Both the position numbers and the translations under genes were made by a program. Below the pieces are notes generated by a model. The model had not been told where the DNA came from. It searched no databases and saw only the letters and a program-made list of their open reading frames with translations. From Lachnospiraceae bacterium (GTDB lineage Bacteria; Bacillota; Clostridia; Lachnospirales; Lachnospiraceae), in contig JAILQQ010000153.1 in NCBI GenBank assembly GCA_024698885.1, positions 1 through 55,045 of the forward strand: a stretch of 55,045 nucleotides of DNA, in the 5' to 3' direction. Position 1 is the first letter of the stretch. Each line of letters starts with the position of its first letter. Below, piece by piece: positions 18,622 to 26,266 of this stretch.

Positions 18622-20609
18622 GGCGTATTGCCTCCTTTCGGTGCACCGCATTCGGGACAGAATTTACTGGTGATACCGGTCGCGCCGCAGTTTGGACAGT
18701 TCCAGGTCTGAGGCTCCGCCTGCGCGGGTCTCGGCGCCCCGCATTCGGGACAGAATTTACTGGTGATGCCGGATGCGCCGCAGTTCGGACAGTTCCAGGT
18801 TCCGGCTGCGACAGGCGCGGGCTTTGGCGTTCCGCAGTCCGGACAGAACTTGCTCGTAATGCCGGAGCAGCCGCAGCTTGGGCAGTTCCAGGTCCCGCCG
18901 CCTAAGTTCATCGTCCGCTGCATACCGCCCGTCGCGCCTGGCGCCGTACTGTTATTTCCGCCGAAGTTAAAGGCATTTGTCATACCGCCGGCGATCTCCT
19001 TGCCCATCTGCATACCGGCGCCCATCATATTGCTGGCCATACCGGCCGCGGCGCCCATGGTGGCAAAGCCGGCGCCCATCTGCATGGCCTGGCCCGCCAT
19101 TCCCGAAAAGCCCCCGAAACCGCCGGCGCCGCCGCCTGCCGGCTGATTTTCGGCAAAGGCTGTCAGTACCTGGCCCTGTATCACATCCTTCTGGCTGTAG
19201 CCCTTCATACGCATTTCCTCCGCGGAGATCGTTGCCTCCTGTGCCTTGCGGTCCATCTCAAGCTGCATGCGGAGCCGGTCCGCCGCCACCTCGGCCTGTG
19301 CGGCCGTAAGGTTTTTCTGACCCTCTAACTGTGCCTGCAGCACATCCGTCTGTCCCTGTTCGACGACGGCCTGTCTGTGGGCGATCTCGATGGCTGCTGT
19401 ATTCTGCTCGTTGCGGATGCTCAGATCCTTCTGGGCATCAAGCTCCGTCATTTTGATATCGGCCTCGGTGGTGATGACCTGCTTCTTCAAACCTGCCTGC
19501 CGTAAGCTGATCAGCGTCTGTACCACGTCATAGCCAAGCTCTCCCTCCTCCGGCAGGATGATGCCCTCGATCAGGAATTCGGAGATCTGCAGGCCGTAAT
19601 CCTCGAAATAGGGAGACATGACCGTCCGCAGTTGTTCGGACAGCCGCATTTTGGTAGCGTCGATCTGCAGGATATCCGTATTCTCCTGAGCGATCGTCTG
19701 CGCCAGATAGGAGGACACGCCTACCTGCAGGATGGAACGGAAATATTTCCGGATATTGCCGCCGTTTTCTCCGTTCAGATCCTCTCTGGTCAGGCCGGAG
19801 GTAGTACCCACAAGCTTCATTAACAGCTTTCTCGAATTAGCGACTACGACATTGAAGATACCTCTGGCTCCGATGGCGATCGGCGCCTGGGAGGTCGGGT
19901 CTATGATATTGATCTTATCGGCCGTTCCCCATTTCATGGCCATCTGGGTCGTCAGGTTGATGAAATAGACCTCGGAATGGAAGGGGGTATCGGTGTTTGT
20001 CGGGAATTTGTATAAATGCTCAAGCGCCGGAAGATTCTGCGTCGAAAGCGTATAGCGCCCGGCACCGAACAGATCCAGTGCCTGTCCGTCCCGGAAGAAG
20101 ATGGCCTCCTGGGATTCATGGACGATGAGCTGGGAGCCGAGGTTAAAATCCTCGATGGGATGCTTCCAGACGATAACGTCATTGCCGCCCTCGTATTTGA
20201 TCACGCTGGCCAGCCCCATATTTTTGGCCGCTTCCTTCTCGATCTGCTTCGCGACGTTGATCTCTGTATCGCAGAGCGGACAGACACAGGTCTCGGCACT
20301 CTTGGGTACCGTCAGCGTACAGGAGCAGGAGGGGCAGGTCAGGGTCGCCTGGTTGGAGAGCATATCGAGGGTATTGAGTTGTGTTTTGCAGATCGGGCAC
20401 TGCGCCTTGTCTCCCTTGGCCTGGTCGTATACCACCTCATTGCCGCAGCCCGGGCAGACGCAGGTCGTCATACGTTCCGCGTTGATGTTGATATGATAGC
20501 CACAGACGCAGTCTACGGATTTCTGGCCGAGAAACCTCGTCCCGAACAGGCCGTTTTTGACCGCGTTATAGCTCCCGCAGGAGGGGCATTCAATTACAAA
20601 TTCTTTCAT
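18618..20609 (-). CDS. SPFH-domain protein with N- and C-terminal zinc ribbons
   Basis: The 663-residue protein scaffolds or organises membrane-associated complexes, judging from its SPFH (prohibitin/flotillin-like) domain. At least four CxxC-based zinc ribbons occupy residues 8-115 (CPSCGSYN, CPGCGNE, CPICKTQ, CPSCSCT, CPLCDTE). The SPFH domain follows at about 140-375, then a coiled coil rich in Ala, Gln and Glu (375-475), a Gly/Met-rich stretch (480-575), and three nearly identical ribbons (585-660), each built on WNCPNCGA...SKFCPECGAP. SPFH proteins with zinc ribbons of this kind are widespread in Clostridia; their role is not established. It shares zinc-ribbon style with the TIR proteins nearby. 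A good GGAGA site precedes the ATG at 20609. Confidence 0.85.
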   Translation of the reverse strand: MKEFVIECPSCGSYNAVKNGLFGTRFLGQKSVDCVCGYHININAERMTTCVCPGCGNEVVYDQAKGDKAQCPICKTQLNTLDMLSNQATLTCPSCSCTLTVPKSAETCVCPLCDTEINVAKQIEKEAAKNMGLASVIKYEGGNDVIVWKHPIEDFNLGSQLIVHESQEAIFFRDGQALDLFGAGRYTLSTQNLPALEHLYKFPTNTDTPFHSEVYFINLTTQMAMKWGTADKINIIDPTSQAPIAIGARGIFNVVVANSRKLLMKLVGTTSGLTREDLNGENGGNIRKYFRSILQVGVSSYLAQTIAQENTDILQIDATKMRLSEQLRTVMSPYFEDYGLQISEFLIEGIILPEEGELGYDVVQTLISLRQAGLKKQVITTEADIKMTELDAQKDLSIRNEQNTAAIEIAHRQAVVEQGQTDVLQAQLEGQKNLTAAQAEVAADRLRMQLEMDRKAQEATISAEEMRMKGYSQKDVIQGQVLTAFAENQPAGGGAGGFGGFSGMAGQAMQMGAGFATMGAAAGMASNMMGAGMQMGKEIAGGMTNAFNFGGNNSTAPGATGGMQRTMNLGGGTWNCPSCGCSGITSKFCPDCGTPKPAPVAAGTWNCPNCGASGITSKFCPECGAPRPAQAEPQTWNCPNCGATGITSKFCPECGAPKGGNTP

Positions 20610-20693
20610 GTCGGAAATCTCCTTGTCTTACTTGTGGATCAGCGTTTCGGTTGTGCCGGCCGGTTTTTTCGACCGCATCGTTATATTGTCTCT

Positions 20694-20722
20694 ATCATAC
20701 CAGATATGAACGGTTCTGAACA
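20694..20722 (-). promoter_or_regulatory. Possible promoter for the SPFH operon
   Basis: On the minus strand TATGAT (20699-20694) lies 17 bases after TGTTCA (20722-20717). The -10 is good and the -35 poor. Transcription would begin about 80 bases before the SPFH start. Confidence 0.35.
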
Positions 20723-20770
20723 GACCGAATCATGCCTGCGGCGGTCAGAGATTGCATTCCCCCGTCCGAA

Positions 20771-20856
20771 CTGCGCCGATCCGCCTGCGGATCGTGCGCT
20801 TAGGCATGAACCTTGGTTCATGCCGATTCGGTCGGTTTTCCGACCGAATCATTTCC
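20771..20856 (-). repeat. Dispersed hairpin element, modules A-B-C (minus orientation)
   Basis: Read on plus: C GATCCGC/GCGGATC (20778-20793), B GGCATGAACC/GGTTCATGCC (20803-20824), A ATTCGGTCGG/CCGACCGAAT around TTTT (20826-20849). All three stems are perfect, and A and C differ from other copies by paired changes. A decayed A-like fragment lies at 20711-20730. The rest of the 369-base gap 20610-20978 holds the SPFH promoter region and the A/C fragment at 20920-20962. Confidence 0.88.
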
Positions 20857-20919
20857 ACTCCGGAGAAAGGTCTGGTATATTTGCGCGATATATTGTAATA
20901 TGAAAACAGTAGATTTCTG

Positions 20920-20962
20920 AGGAAATGATCCGGTCCGGAAGACGGATCCAAACGGCGCAGAG
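20920..20962 (+). repeat. Truncated hairpin element (module A plus end of C)
   Basis: GGAAATGATCCGGTC is the usual beginning of module A; it is followed by a damaged right arm, and then ACGGCGCAGAG, the usual end of module C. Module B is missing. An ATG inside this element (20925) opens a spurious N-terminal extension of the next gene. Confidence 0.6.
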
Positions 20963-20978
20963 AGAGGATGATCCAGAT

Positions 20979-21716
20979 ATGAACAGATATGAACAGTATT
21001 TGAAGGAGGGCGGGGACCTTGGTTCGGCGATGATAGAAAAGGCCAGACAGGAAGAGAAACAGCTGAAAAAGGAAGCCGGAGAAAAAATCTTTCAGTACTA
21101 TAAGCGGAAGGAGAATCTGCTCAGGCAGCAGATGGAGATCAACAAAACGCAGGCTGTCCTGGATTTTAAGATCACCTTCGGGAAAGACGGCGGGAATAAG
21201 CTGACCTGGACCGTGCTTGATGTGGTGAACGGGACGGCGCTGATCCTGATGGATCTTTACGCGCTCCAGCATGCCTTTTATAAGCCGAAGCAGGGCGAGA
21301 CCGACCTTTCGCATGTTACCTGGGAGAACAGCGATCTGCGCCGGTTTTTAAACGGCGCGTTCCTCAATGCCTTTTTCAGCCCGGCCGAAAGAGCAAAGAT
21401 CGTTCCCGCGACGCTCCATACACCGGACAATCACGAGAACTATAACATGATCGATCATCCGACGCCCAGTTTCTGTCAGGGACGCGGGGGCGCGGATACT
21501 AAGGATATGATCTTTGTGCTGAGCATCGAGGAGTACCGCAAATACTGCGGTCATGAGATCCCGATCGGCTGGGGGGACGTGACCTCCTGGCTCCGCTCCC
21601 CGGGAAAGGCCCCCGGGTATTTTGCCTATGTCTTTGCCGGGAAGGTATACCCCGGCGGAAGTTATTGTGACAATTCCAGACTGGCGGCCAGGCCGGCCAT
21701 GTTCGTGCGGGTTTGA
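20979..21716 (+). CDS. DUF6273-like protein with N-terminal coiled coil
   Basis: The 245-residue protein has a charged helical start (MNRYEQYLKEGGDLGSAMIE, then a Lys/Glu coiled coil to about 60). A C-terminal domain of about 170 residues has the DUF6273 look: WENSDLRRFLNGAFLNAFFS, then FVLSIEEYRKYC, WLRSPG and a last ARPAMFVRV. This fold is related to carbohydrate- or surface-binding modules in other proteins, but its role is unknown. I chose ATG 20979 over 20925 because the earlier ATG lies inside a repeat element. It has no signal peptide or membrane segment. A related gene lies at 25596, between two TIR genes, suggesting a shared role with them. Confidence 0.65.
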   Translation: MNRYEQYLKEGGDLGSAMIEKARQEEKQLKKEAGEKIFQYYKRKENLLRQQMEINKTQAVLDFKITFGKDGGNKLTWTVLDVVNGTALILMDLYALQHAFYKPKQGETDLSHVTWENSDLRRFLNGAFLNAFFSPAERAKIVPATLHTPDNHENYNMIDHPTPSFCQGRGGADTKDMIFVLSIEEYRKYCGHEIPIGWGDVTSWLRSPGKAPGYFAYVFAGKVYPGGSYCDNSRLAARPAMFVRV

Positions 21717-21720
21717 ACGG

Positions 21721-21751
21721 TTGACATAACATATCGCACTGATGATATAAA
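21721..21751 (+). promoter_or_regulatory. Promoter for first TIR gene
   Basis: TTGACA (21721-21726) is followed after 19 bases by TATAAA (21746-21751), with TG at 21743-21744 as an extended -10. It starts 4 bases after the stop of the preceding gene and lies about 65 bases before the TIR gene start. Confidence 0.5.
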
Positions 21752-21815
21752 TGCGTTTGGAATAAGTTACTGAGTGACGCGACAGTTTACATAATATATT
21801 TGAAAGGATTTTAAA

Positions 21816-23585
21816 ATGGCGGAATATACCTGTAAAATGTGCGGCGGAAATCTTTTATTGGTTCCCGGCCAGTCTGTGGCGGTCTGCGAATACTGCGACG
21901 CGAAGCAGACGATCCCCGTTGTTGATAATGAAAAGAAGCTGACGCTGTTTTCGCGGGCGGAGCGCATGCGAAGAAACTGCGATTTTGACAAAGCGGAGAG
22001 CGCCTATGCCCGTATTGCCGCGGAATTCCCGCAGGAAGCCGAGGGCTACTGGGGGGAATGCCTTTGCCGGTACGGGATCGAATATGTGGATGATCCGGCG
22101 GACGGCAGAAAGGTACCGACCTGCCACCGGACGCTTTATACCAGTATCCTGGAGGATCAGGATTACCGGATGGCGTTTCGCCTTGCCACAGAGGAAGGGA
22201 AGGCTCTTTATGAGGCGGAGGCGAAGGAGATCGACAGGCTGCAGAAGGCGATCCTTGAGATCGCAAGGAAGGAGCAGCCCTATGATATTTTTATCTGTTA
22301 CAAGGAGACGGACGATAACAGACAGAGGACGAAGGATTCGGTGTTAGCCCAGAATATCTATGACGTGCTGACGGAGAAGGGCTATCGCGTGTTCTTTGCG
22401 CGGATCACCCTGGAGGACAAGGGGGGAGAGGCCTACGAACCTATTATCTTTGCGGCGCTCAATTCCGCAAGGATCATGTTAGCCGTCGGGACCAGCTATG
22501 AAAACTATACCGCTGTCTGGGTAAAGAATGAATGGGCCAGGTATCTCGAACTGATGCGGCAGGACCGCTCAAGGCTTTTGATCCCCTGCTACGCGGATAT
22601 TGACGCCTATGATATGCCGGAGGAATTTCAGAATCTGCAGGGACAGGATATGAACCGGATCGGCTTTTTACAGGATCTGGTCCGCGGGATCGGCAAGGTT
22701 CTGCGTCCGGAAGGACAGGAAGGCGGGGAAGAGCAGACGGTATCTGACTATCAGCGCGGCAAGGCCCGGAACCTGATCCGCCGGGCTCTGGAAAAGTATG
22801 ATAATACCGGCGACGGGCGCGGCGCGGCGGAAGCCTTCTTAAAGAAAGCGATCGATGAGGATGAGGAATGCACGGAGGCCTGCTTCTGGCTGAAATGCGT
22901 CTATCAGGCCATGGACCCGGCGATGGCGCAGCATATATATGAACGGATAAAGGGACAGTTAGAGAGCGGCCAGTTTGCTTCTGTCCGTTATGACCGAAAA
23001 AGAAACCGTTTCTTAGATAACGGGGACGGCGCCTGGGACGCTTTGGTGCATGCCATGGGCGATGTCATGATGGAGCCGGCTGTCCGGGCCTACAATGATT
23101 TTGACAGCAAGCAGGCGAAATATCTGGCAAACGAGGTATTAAAGCTTGACCGCACCAACCTTTACGCGAAGGTCCTTCTGTTTGCCATAGAGCATGATGT
23201 GGCGCCGCGAAACCTCTTAGTCGTGCGGCCGTCATACAGTAATGACCTGGTTCCGGTCATGATCGACCTCTCCAAAACGGACGACGAGCATTACCGGGCG
23301 CTGGCGCAGCTGTATACGGAGCTTGACGAGGCAAACAGGGAAAAGCTTCGTGAATGCTTTGAAAAGGAGATCAAAGAACAGGAGGAGGCGCTTGCGAACT
23401 TAAGGGAAAGCTGGTATCAGAAGGCCCTGGCGGCGATGACGGTGCCGTCTCTTTCCGGGAAGGCGAAGAAGATCTTTGAGATGTTGGGCGATTATAAGGA
23501 CAGCGCGGAGCGTGCGAGCCGGTGCGGAAGCGGAAGCGGCGGCGGAGGCGTTTTTGCGGGACTCGGAAGGTTATTCGGGAGGTAG
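21816..23585 (+). CDS. Zinc-ribbon/TIR-domain protein A
   Basis: The 589-residue protein begins with a zinc ribbon (C6, C9, C24, C27), then a helical TPR-like region (40-150) with ECLCRYGIEYVDDP and VPTCHRT, then a TIR domain (about 155-295). TIR motifs are clear: YDIFICYKETD, VFFARITLED, IIFAALNSARIMLAVGT and VWVKNEW, whose E239 matches the catalytic Glu of NAD-cleaving TIR proteins such as SARM1. After it come helical repeats (310-570) and a tail of Gly/Ser followed by a short amphipathic helix (GVFAGLGRLFGR). Proteins of this layout are common in Clostridia, but I know of no established function; NAD cleavage is inferred. It is the first of three paralogues here. Confidence 0.85.
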   Translation: MAEYTCKMCGGNLLLVPGQSVAVCEYCDAKQTIPVVDNEKKLTLFSRAERMRRNCDFDKAESAYARIAAEFPQEAEGYWGECLCRYGIEYVDDPADGRKVPTCHRTLYTSILEDQDYRMAFRLATEEGKALYEAEAKEIDRLQKAILEIARKEQPYDIFICYKETDDNRQRTKDSVLAQNIYDVLTEKGYRVFFARITLEDKGGEAYEPIIFAALNSARIMLAVGTSYENYTAVWVKNEWARYLELMRQDRSRLLIPCYADIDAYDMPEEFQNLQGQDMNRIGFLQDLVRGIGKVLRPEGQEGGEEQTVSDYQRGKARNLIRRALEKYDNTGDGRGAAEAFLKKAIDEDEECTEACFWLKCVYQAMDPAMAQHIYERIKGQLESGQFASVRYDRKRNRFLDNGDGAWDALVHAMGDVMMEPAVRAYNDFDSKQAKYLANEVLKLDRTNLYAKVLLFAIEHDVAPRNLLVVRPSYSNDLVPVMIDLSKTDDEHYRALAQLYTELDEANREKLRECFEKEIKEQEEALANLRESWYQKALAAMTVPSLSGKAKKIFEMLGDYKDSAERASRCGSGSGGGGVFAGLGRLFGR

Positions 23586-23588
23586 AAA

Positions 23589-23797
23589 AGCGCACGATTT
23601 GTAGAGCAAATCGTCGCAGAGGAAATGATCCGGTCTGAAAAACAGACCGGATCGGCATGAACAGGTTCATGCCTAAGCGCACGATTTGCAGAGCAAATCG
23701 GCGCAGAGCAGGGAAATGATCCGATCCAAAAAACGGATCGGATCGGCATGAACAGGTTCATGCCTAAGCGCACGATTTGCAGAGCAAATCGGCGCAG
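23589..23797 (+). repeat. Tandem hairpin element, modules C-A-B-C-A-B-C
   Basis: C at 23596-23612, A at 23627-23653 (11-bp arms), B at 23654-23673, C at 23683-23699, A at 23718-23744 (10-bp arms), B at 23745-23764 and C at 23774-23790. The two A stems differ by compensated changes (GGTC/GACC against GATC/GATC). The array ends 16 bases before the start of TIR protein B and merges with its ribosome binding site. Confidence 0.92.
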
Positions 23798-23813
23798 AGA
23801 AGGGAGAGGAAGA

Positions 23814-25550
23814 ATGGCATTATGCAAATGTAAGATGTGCGGCGGTGATCTGGAGATCATGCCCGGCGCGACTGTCGCGGAATGCATTTATTGCGGCAGT
23901 ACCCAGACGATCCCGGTTTATGAGGATGAAAAAAAGCTGAATCTTTTTAACCGCGCCAATGAGCTGAGACGCGCCAATGAATTTGACAAGGCGGCGGGGA
24001 TCTACGAAACGATCATCGCGGATTTCCCGGGAGATCCGGAGGGCTACTGGGGGAACTGCCTCTGCCGGTACGGGATCGAGTATGTGGATGATCCTTACCG
24101 TAATATCAAAATCCCGACCTGTCACCGGACGCTCTATCAAAGTATTCTGGAGGATCCGGATTTCCGGCAGCTCATAAGCATCGCGGATCAGAACGCGGCT
24201 TCGCTCTATCAGAAGGAGGCGCGGGAGATCGACAGGCTGCAGAAGGAGATCCTTATGTCGGCCGGGCAGAGACAGCCGGTTGATATCTTTATCTGTTACA
24301 AGGAAAGCGACGACTTCGGGCAGCGGACGCAGGACAGCGTGGCGGCGCAGGAAATCTATGATGCGCTGACGGCAAAGGGCTACCGGGTCTTTTTTGCGCG
24401 GATATCCCTGGAAAATATGGCGGGAGAAGCCTACGAGCCCATTATCTTTTCCGCCCTGCATTCGGCGAAGGTCATGCTTGCGATCGGAAGCAGCAGGGAG
24501 AATTTCGAGTCGGTCTGGGTCCGGAACGAATGGTCCCGGTATCTGGAGATCATGCGCGCCGAGCGGGACAGACAGCTGATCCCCTGCTATTTTAATATGG
24601 ATGCTTCCGAACTTCCGCAGGAATTCACGCTCCTTCCGGCGCAGGATATGAGCCAGATGGGCTTTTTACAGGAGCTTGTCCGGGGTATCGGAAAGCTCCT
24701 GCCGGCGGAGCAGAAAACGGCGGGGGAAACGCCGGAAAAGACCGTTTCGGAACAGCTTCGGACGCTTTTGAACCGTGCGGATAAGAACTGGGAGGCGGAG
24801 CGTTACGACAACGCCTATCAGATCTATGAAAATGCGCTGGATGAGGACATCGAATGCGGACCTGCCTATATGGGACTGTTCCTCTGCTCCTACGGGCTGG
24901 GGCCGAAGGAGCTGACCATGACCGATGCGCGCTTCACGGATGCCGCCGGCAGGGGCCGGGACAATGTACTGGACCTCAATGTCATCAATGATCATCTGGA
25001 GATCCTCGATGACGAAGACCTGGCCCGGGCCAGAAAATACGCGGATGAAAAGACAAAGGAGCGAATCGCGCAGTTTGAAAGCATGTTAAGGCTGAAGGCA
25101 GAGCAGTACGGAAAGCCGCAGTTTATCGCAAAGCTTGACGGCAGGCCGGTTGAACCGCAGACGCAAAGCCCGCAGACGCAGCCGGAGCCGGACGCTGTTT
25201 CTGCGGGTGAAACGGGGAGAGCAGTCTCGCAAATAAGAGGACCCGTACCGGAAACAAGAGGACCCGTGCCGGAAACAGGAGGCGCTTTGGCAGGAACAAG
25301 GGGGCCTGTGCCTAAAACTGCAGAGCCTTCGGCGGAGACAAGGGGACCTGTGCCGGAAACGAACGGTCCTGTCCCCGAAAAGAAGCGCCGCAGCATTTTG
25401 CCGTGGATCGTGATCATCGTGATCATCCTGCTTTTCTTAAGACTGGTGAGCGGCTGCCGGTCCTGCCTGAGGAATCTCGGCGAGATCCCGCAGGAGCGTT
25501 TGCAGGCGGAGGTCTCGGAAGAATATTATTTGGCGGAGGCTAATGCCTAA
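23814..25550 (+). CDS. Zinc-ribbon/TIR-domain protein B, membrane-anchored
   Basis: The 578-residue paralogue keeps the same register as protein A over its first 240 residues: zinc ribbon (C6, C9, C24, C27), GIEYVDDP at 87, VDIFICYKESD and VWVRNEW with the putative catalytic E239. After a shorter helical region it differs: a proline-rich linker of repeated RGPVPET units (about 470-525) leads to a membrane helix (ILPWIVIIVIILLFLRLV, near 530) and a short Cys-containing tail. So this one is fixed to the membrane by its C-terminus with the TIR domain inside the cell. ATG 23814 has GGGAGAGG upstream. Its last codons and TAA coincide with a repeat element. Confidence 0.85.
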   Translation: MALCKCKMCGGDLEIMPGATVAECIYCGSTQTIPVYEDEKKLNLFNRANELRRANEFDKAAGIYETIIADFPGDPEGYWGNCLCRYGIEYVDDPYRNIKIPTCHRTLYQSILEDPDFRQLISIADQNAASLYQKEAREIDRLQKEILMSAGQRQPVDIFICYKESDDFGQRTQDSVAAQEIYDALTAKGYRVFFARISLENMAGEAYEPIIFSALHSAKVMLAIGSSRENFESVWVRNEWSRYLEIMRAERDRQLIPCYFNMDASELPQEFTLLPAQDMSQMGFLQELVRGIGKLLPAEQKTAGETPEKTVSEQLRTLLNRADKNWEAERYDNAYQIYENALDEDIECGPAYMGLFLCSYGLGPKELTMTDARFTDAAGRGRDNVLDLNVINDHLEILDDEDLARARKYADEKTKERIAQFESMLRLKAEQYGKPQFIAKLDGRPVEPQTQSPQTQPEPDAVSAGETGRAVSQIRGPVPETRGPVPETGGALAGTRGPVPKTAEPSAETRGPVPETNGPVPEKKRRSILPWIVIIVIILLFLRLVSGCRSCLRNLGEIPQERLQAEVSEEYYLAEANA

Positions 25551-25580
25551 GCGCTCGATTTGCAGAGCAAATCGGCGCGG
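25546..25580 (+). repeat. Hairpin element fragment (end of B plus C) overlapping a stop codon
   Basis: TGCCTAAGCGCTCGATTTGC is the usual end of B running into C; the C stem is GATTTGC/GCAAATC (25557-25573). The TAA stop of TIR gene B (25548-25550) is the TAA of this motif. The DUF6273-like gene starts 16 bases after the element. Confidence 0.82.
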
Positions 25581-25595
25581 ACAGGAGAGGGAATT

Positions 25596-26255
25596 ATGAC
25601 AGACGAAGAACTGGAGCAGAGACTCATTACGATCTATCAGGAAAGAGAAAAGGGACGGGCGGGGGCTGCCGCGATCTGGAATGCGCCGCCGGTCAGAAAT
25701 TATGGGATATATTTCGGACGTTTTAACGGGGAGAGCATTTTCTGGCTTTCCACCCGGAGCGGACAGAACGAGCAGGGCCGGTTCTATGTGGATCTGATCA
25801 CGAGAGACTGTATCTGCCGGATGCAGTTTACAGAGCATTACGAGAATGCAGGATGGGAGAAAAGCAGCCTCAGACAGTGGCTGAACACGGATTTTTTCGA
25901 TCAGGCTTTTTCCCAGGAGGAGAAGCAGCGGATCCTCATGAACGAGAACTATGTCACCGCGGACAATCACAGGCCGATCTTTCATAAGAGCCGGTACGCG
26001 ACAGAGGATATCCTTTGCGACGGGAAGGGCTTCGGCCCGCTGTCCGACCGGGTCTGGCTTCCGGATATAGAATACTATGAACGGTATCTGTCCTTTGAGG
26101 GAACCAGGAAAATTGAAACCTTCTGGCTCCGCTCCACCGGGTTTGACAAAACGCGGGCGGCAATCGTGGAAAACGGATCCGTTGTCCCGGAGGGATGGGT
26201 CGGGCATGATATGGTGGAATGGGGCGTCAGACCCTGTATCCGGATCAGTCTGTAG
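25596..26255 (+). CDS. DUF6273-like protein
   Basis: The 219-residue protein consists almost wholly of a DUF6273-like domain: FGRFNGESIFWLSTRSG, WEKSSLRQWLNTDFFDQAFS near 88, an internal WLPDIEYYERYL and the closing GVRPCIRISL. There is no signal peptide or membrane helix. The ATG at 25596 is preceded by GGAGAGGG. It lies between TIR genes B and C, 11 bases before the latter, so it should be co-transcribed. The gene at 20979 carries a related domain but with a different N-terminus. Molecular function is unknown. Confidence 0.68.
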   Translation: MTDEELEQRLITIYQEREKGRAGAAAIWNAPPVRNYGIYFGRFNGESIFWLSTRSGQNEQGRFYVDLITRDCICRMQFTEHYENAGWEKSSLRQWLNTDFFDQAFSQEEKQRILMNENYVTADNHRPIFHKSRYATEDILCDGKGFGPLSDRVWLPDIEYYERYLSFEGTRKIETFWLRSTGFDKTRAAIVENGSVVPEGWVGHDMVEWGVRPCIRISL

Positions 26256-26266
26256 GAGGTACTGCC

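Noticed and set aside
20925-20978. N-terminal extension of the DUF6273-like protein from ATG 20925.
   Set aside because: That ATG is part of the GGAAATGATCC motif that opens module A of the repeat element, and several other genes show the same artefact (44077, 46223, 48409).
23589-23797. CRISPR-like array of repeats.
   Set aside because: The units are palindromic modules of unequal spacing without unique spacers, and similar single copies are scattered between genes. No cas gene is present.
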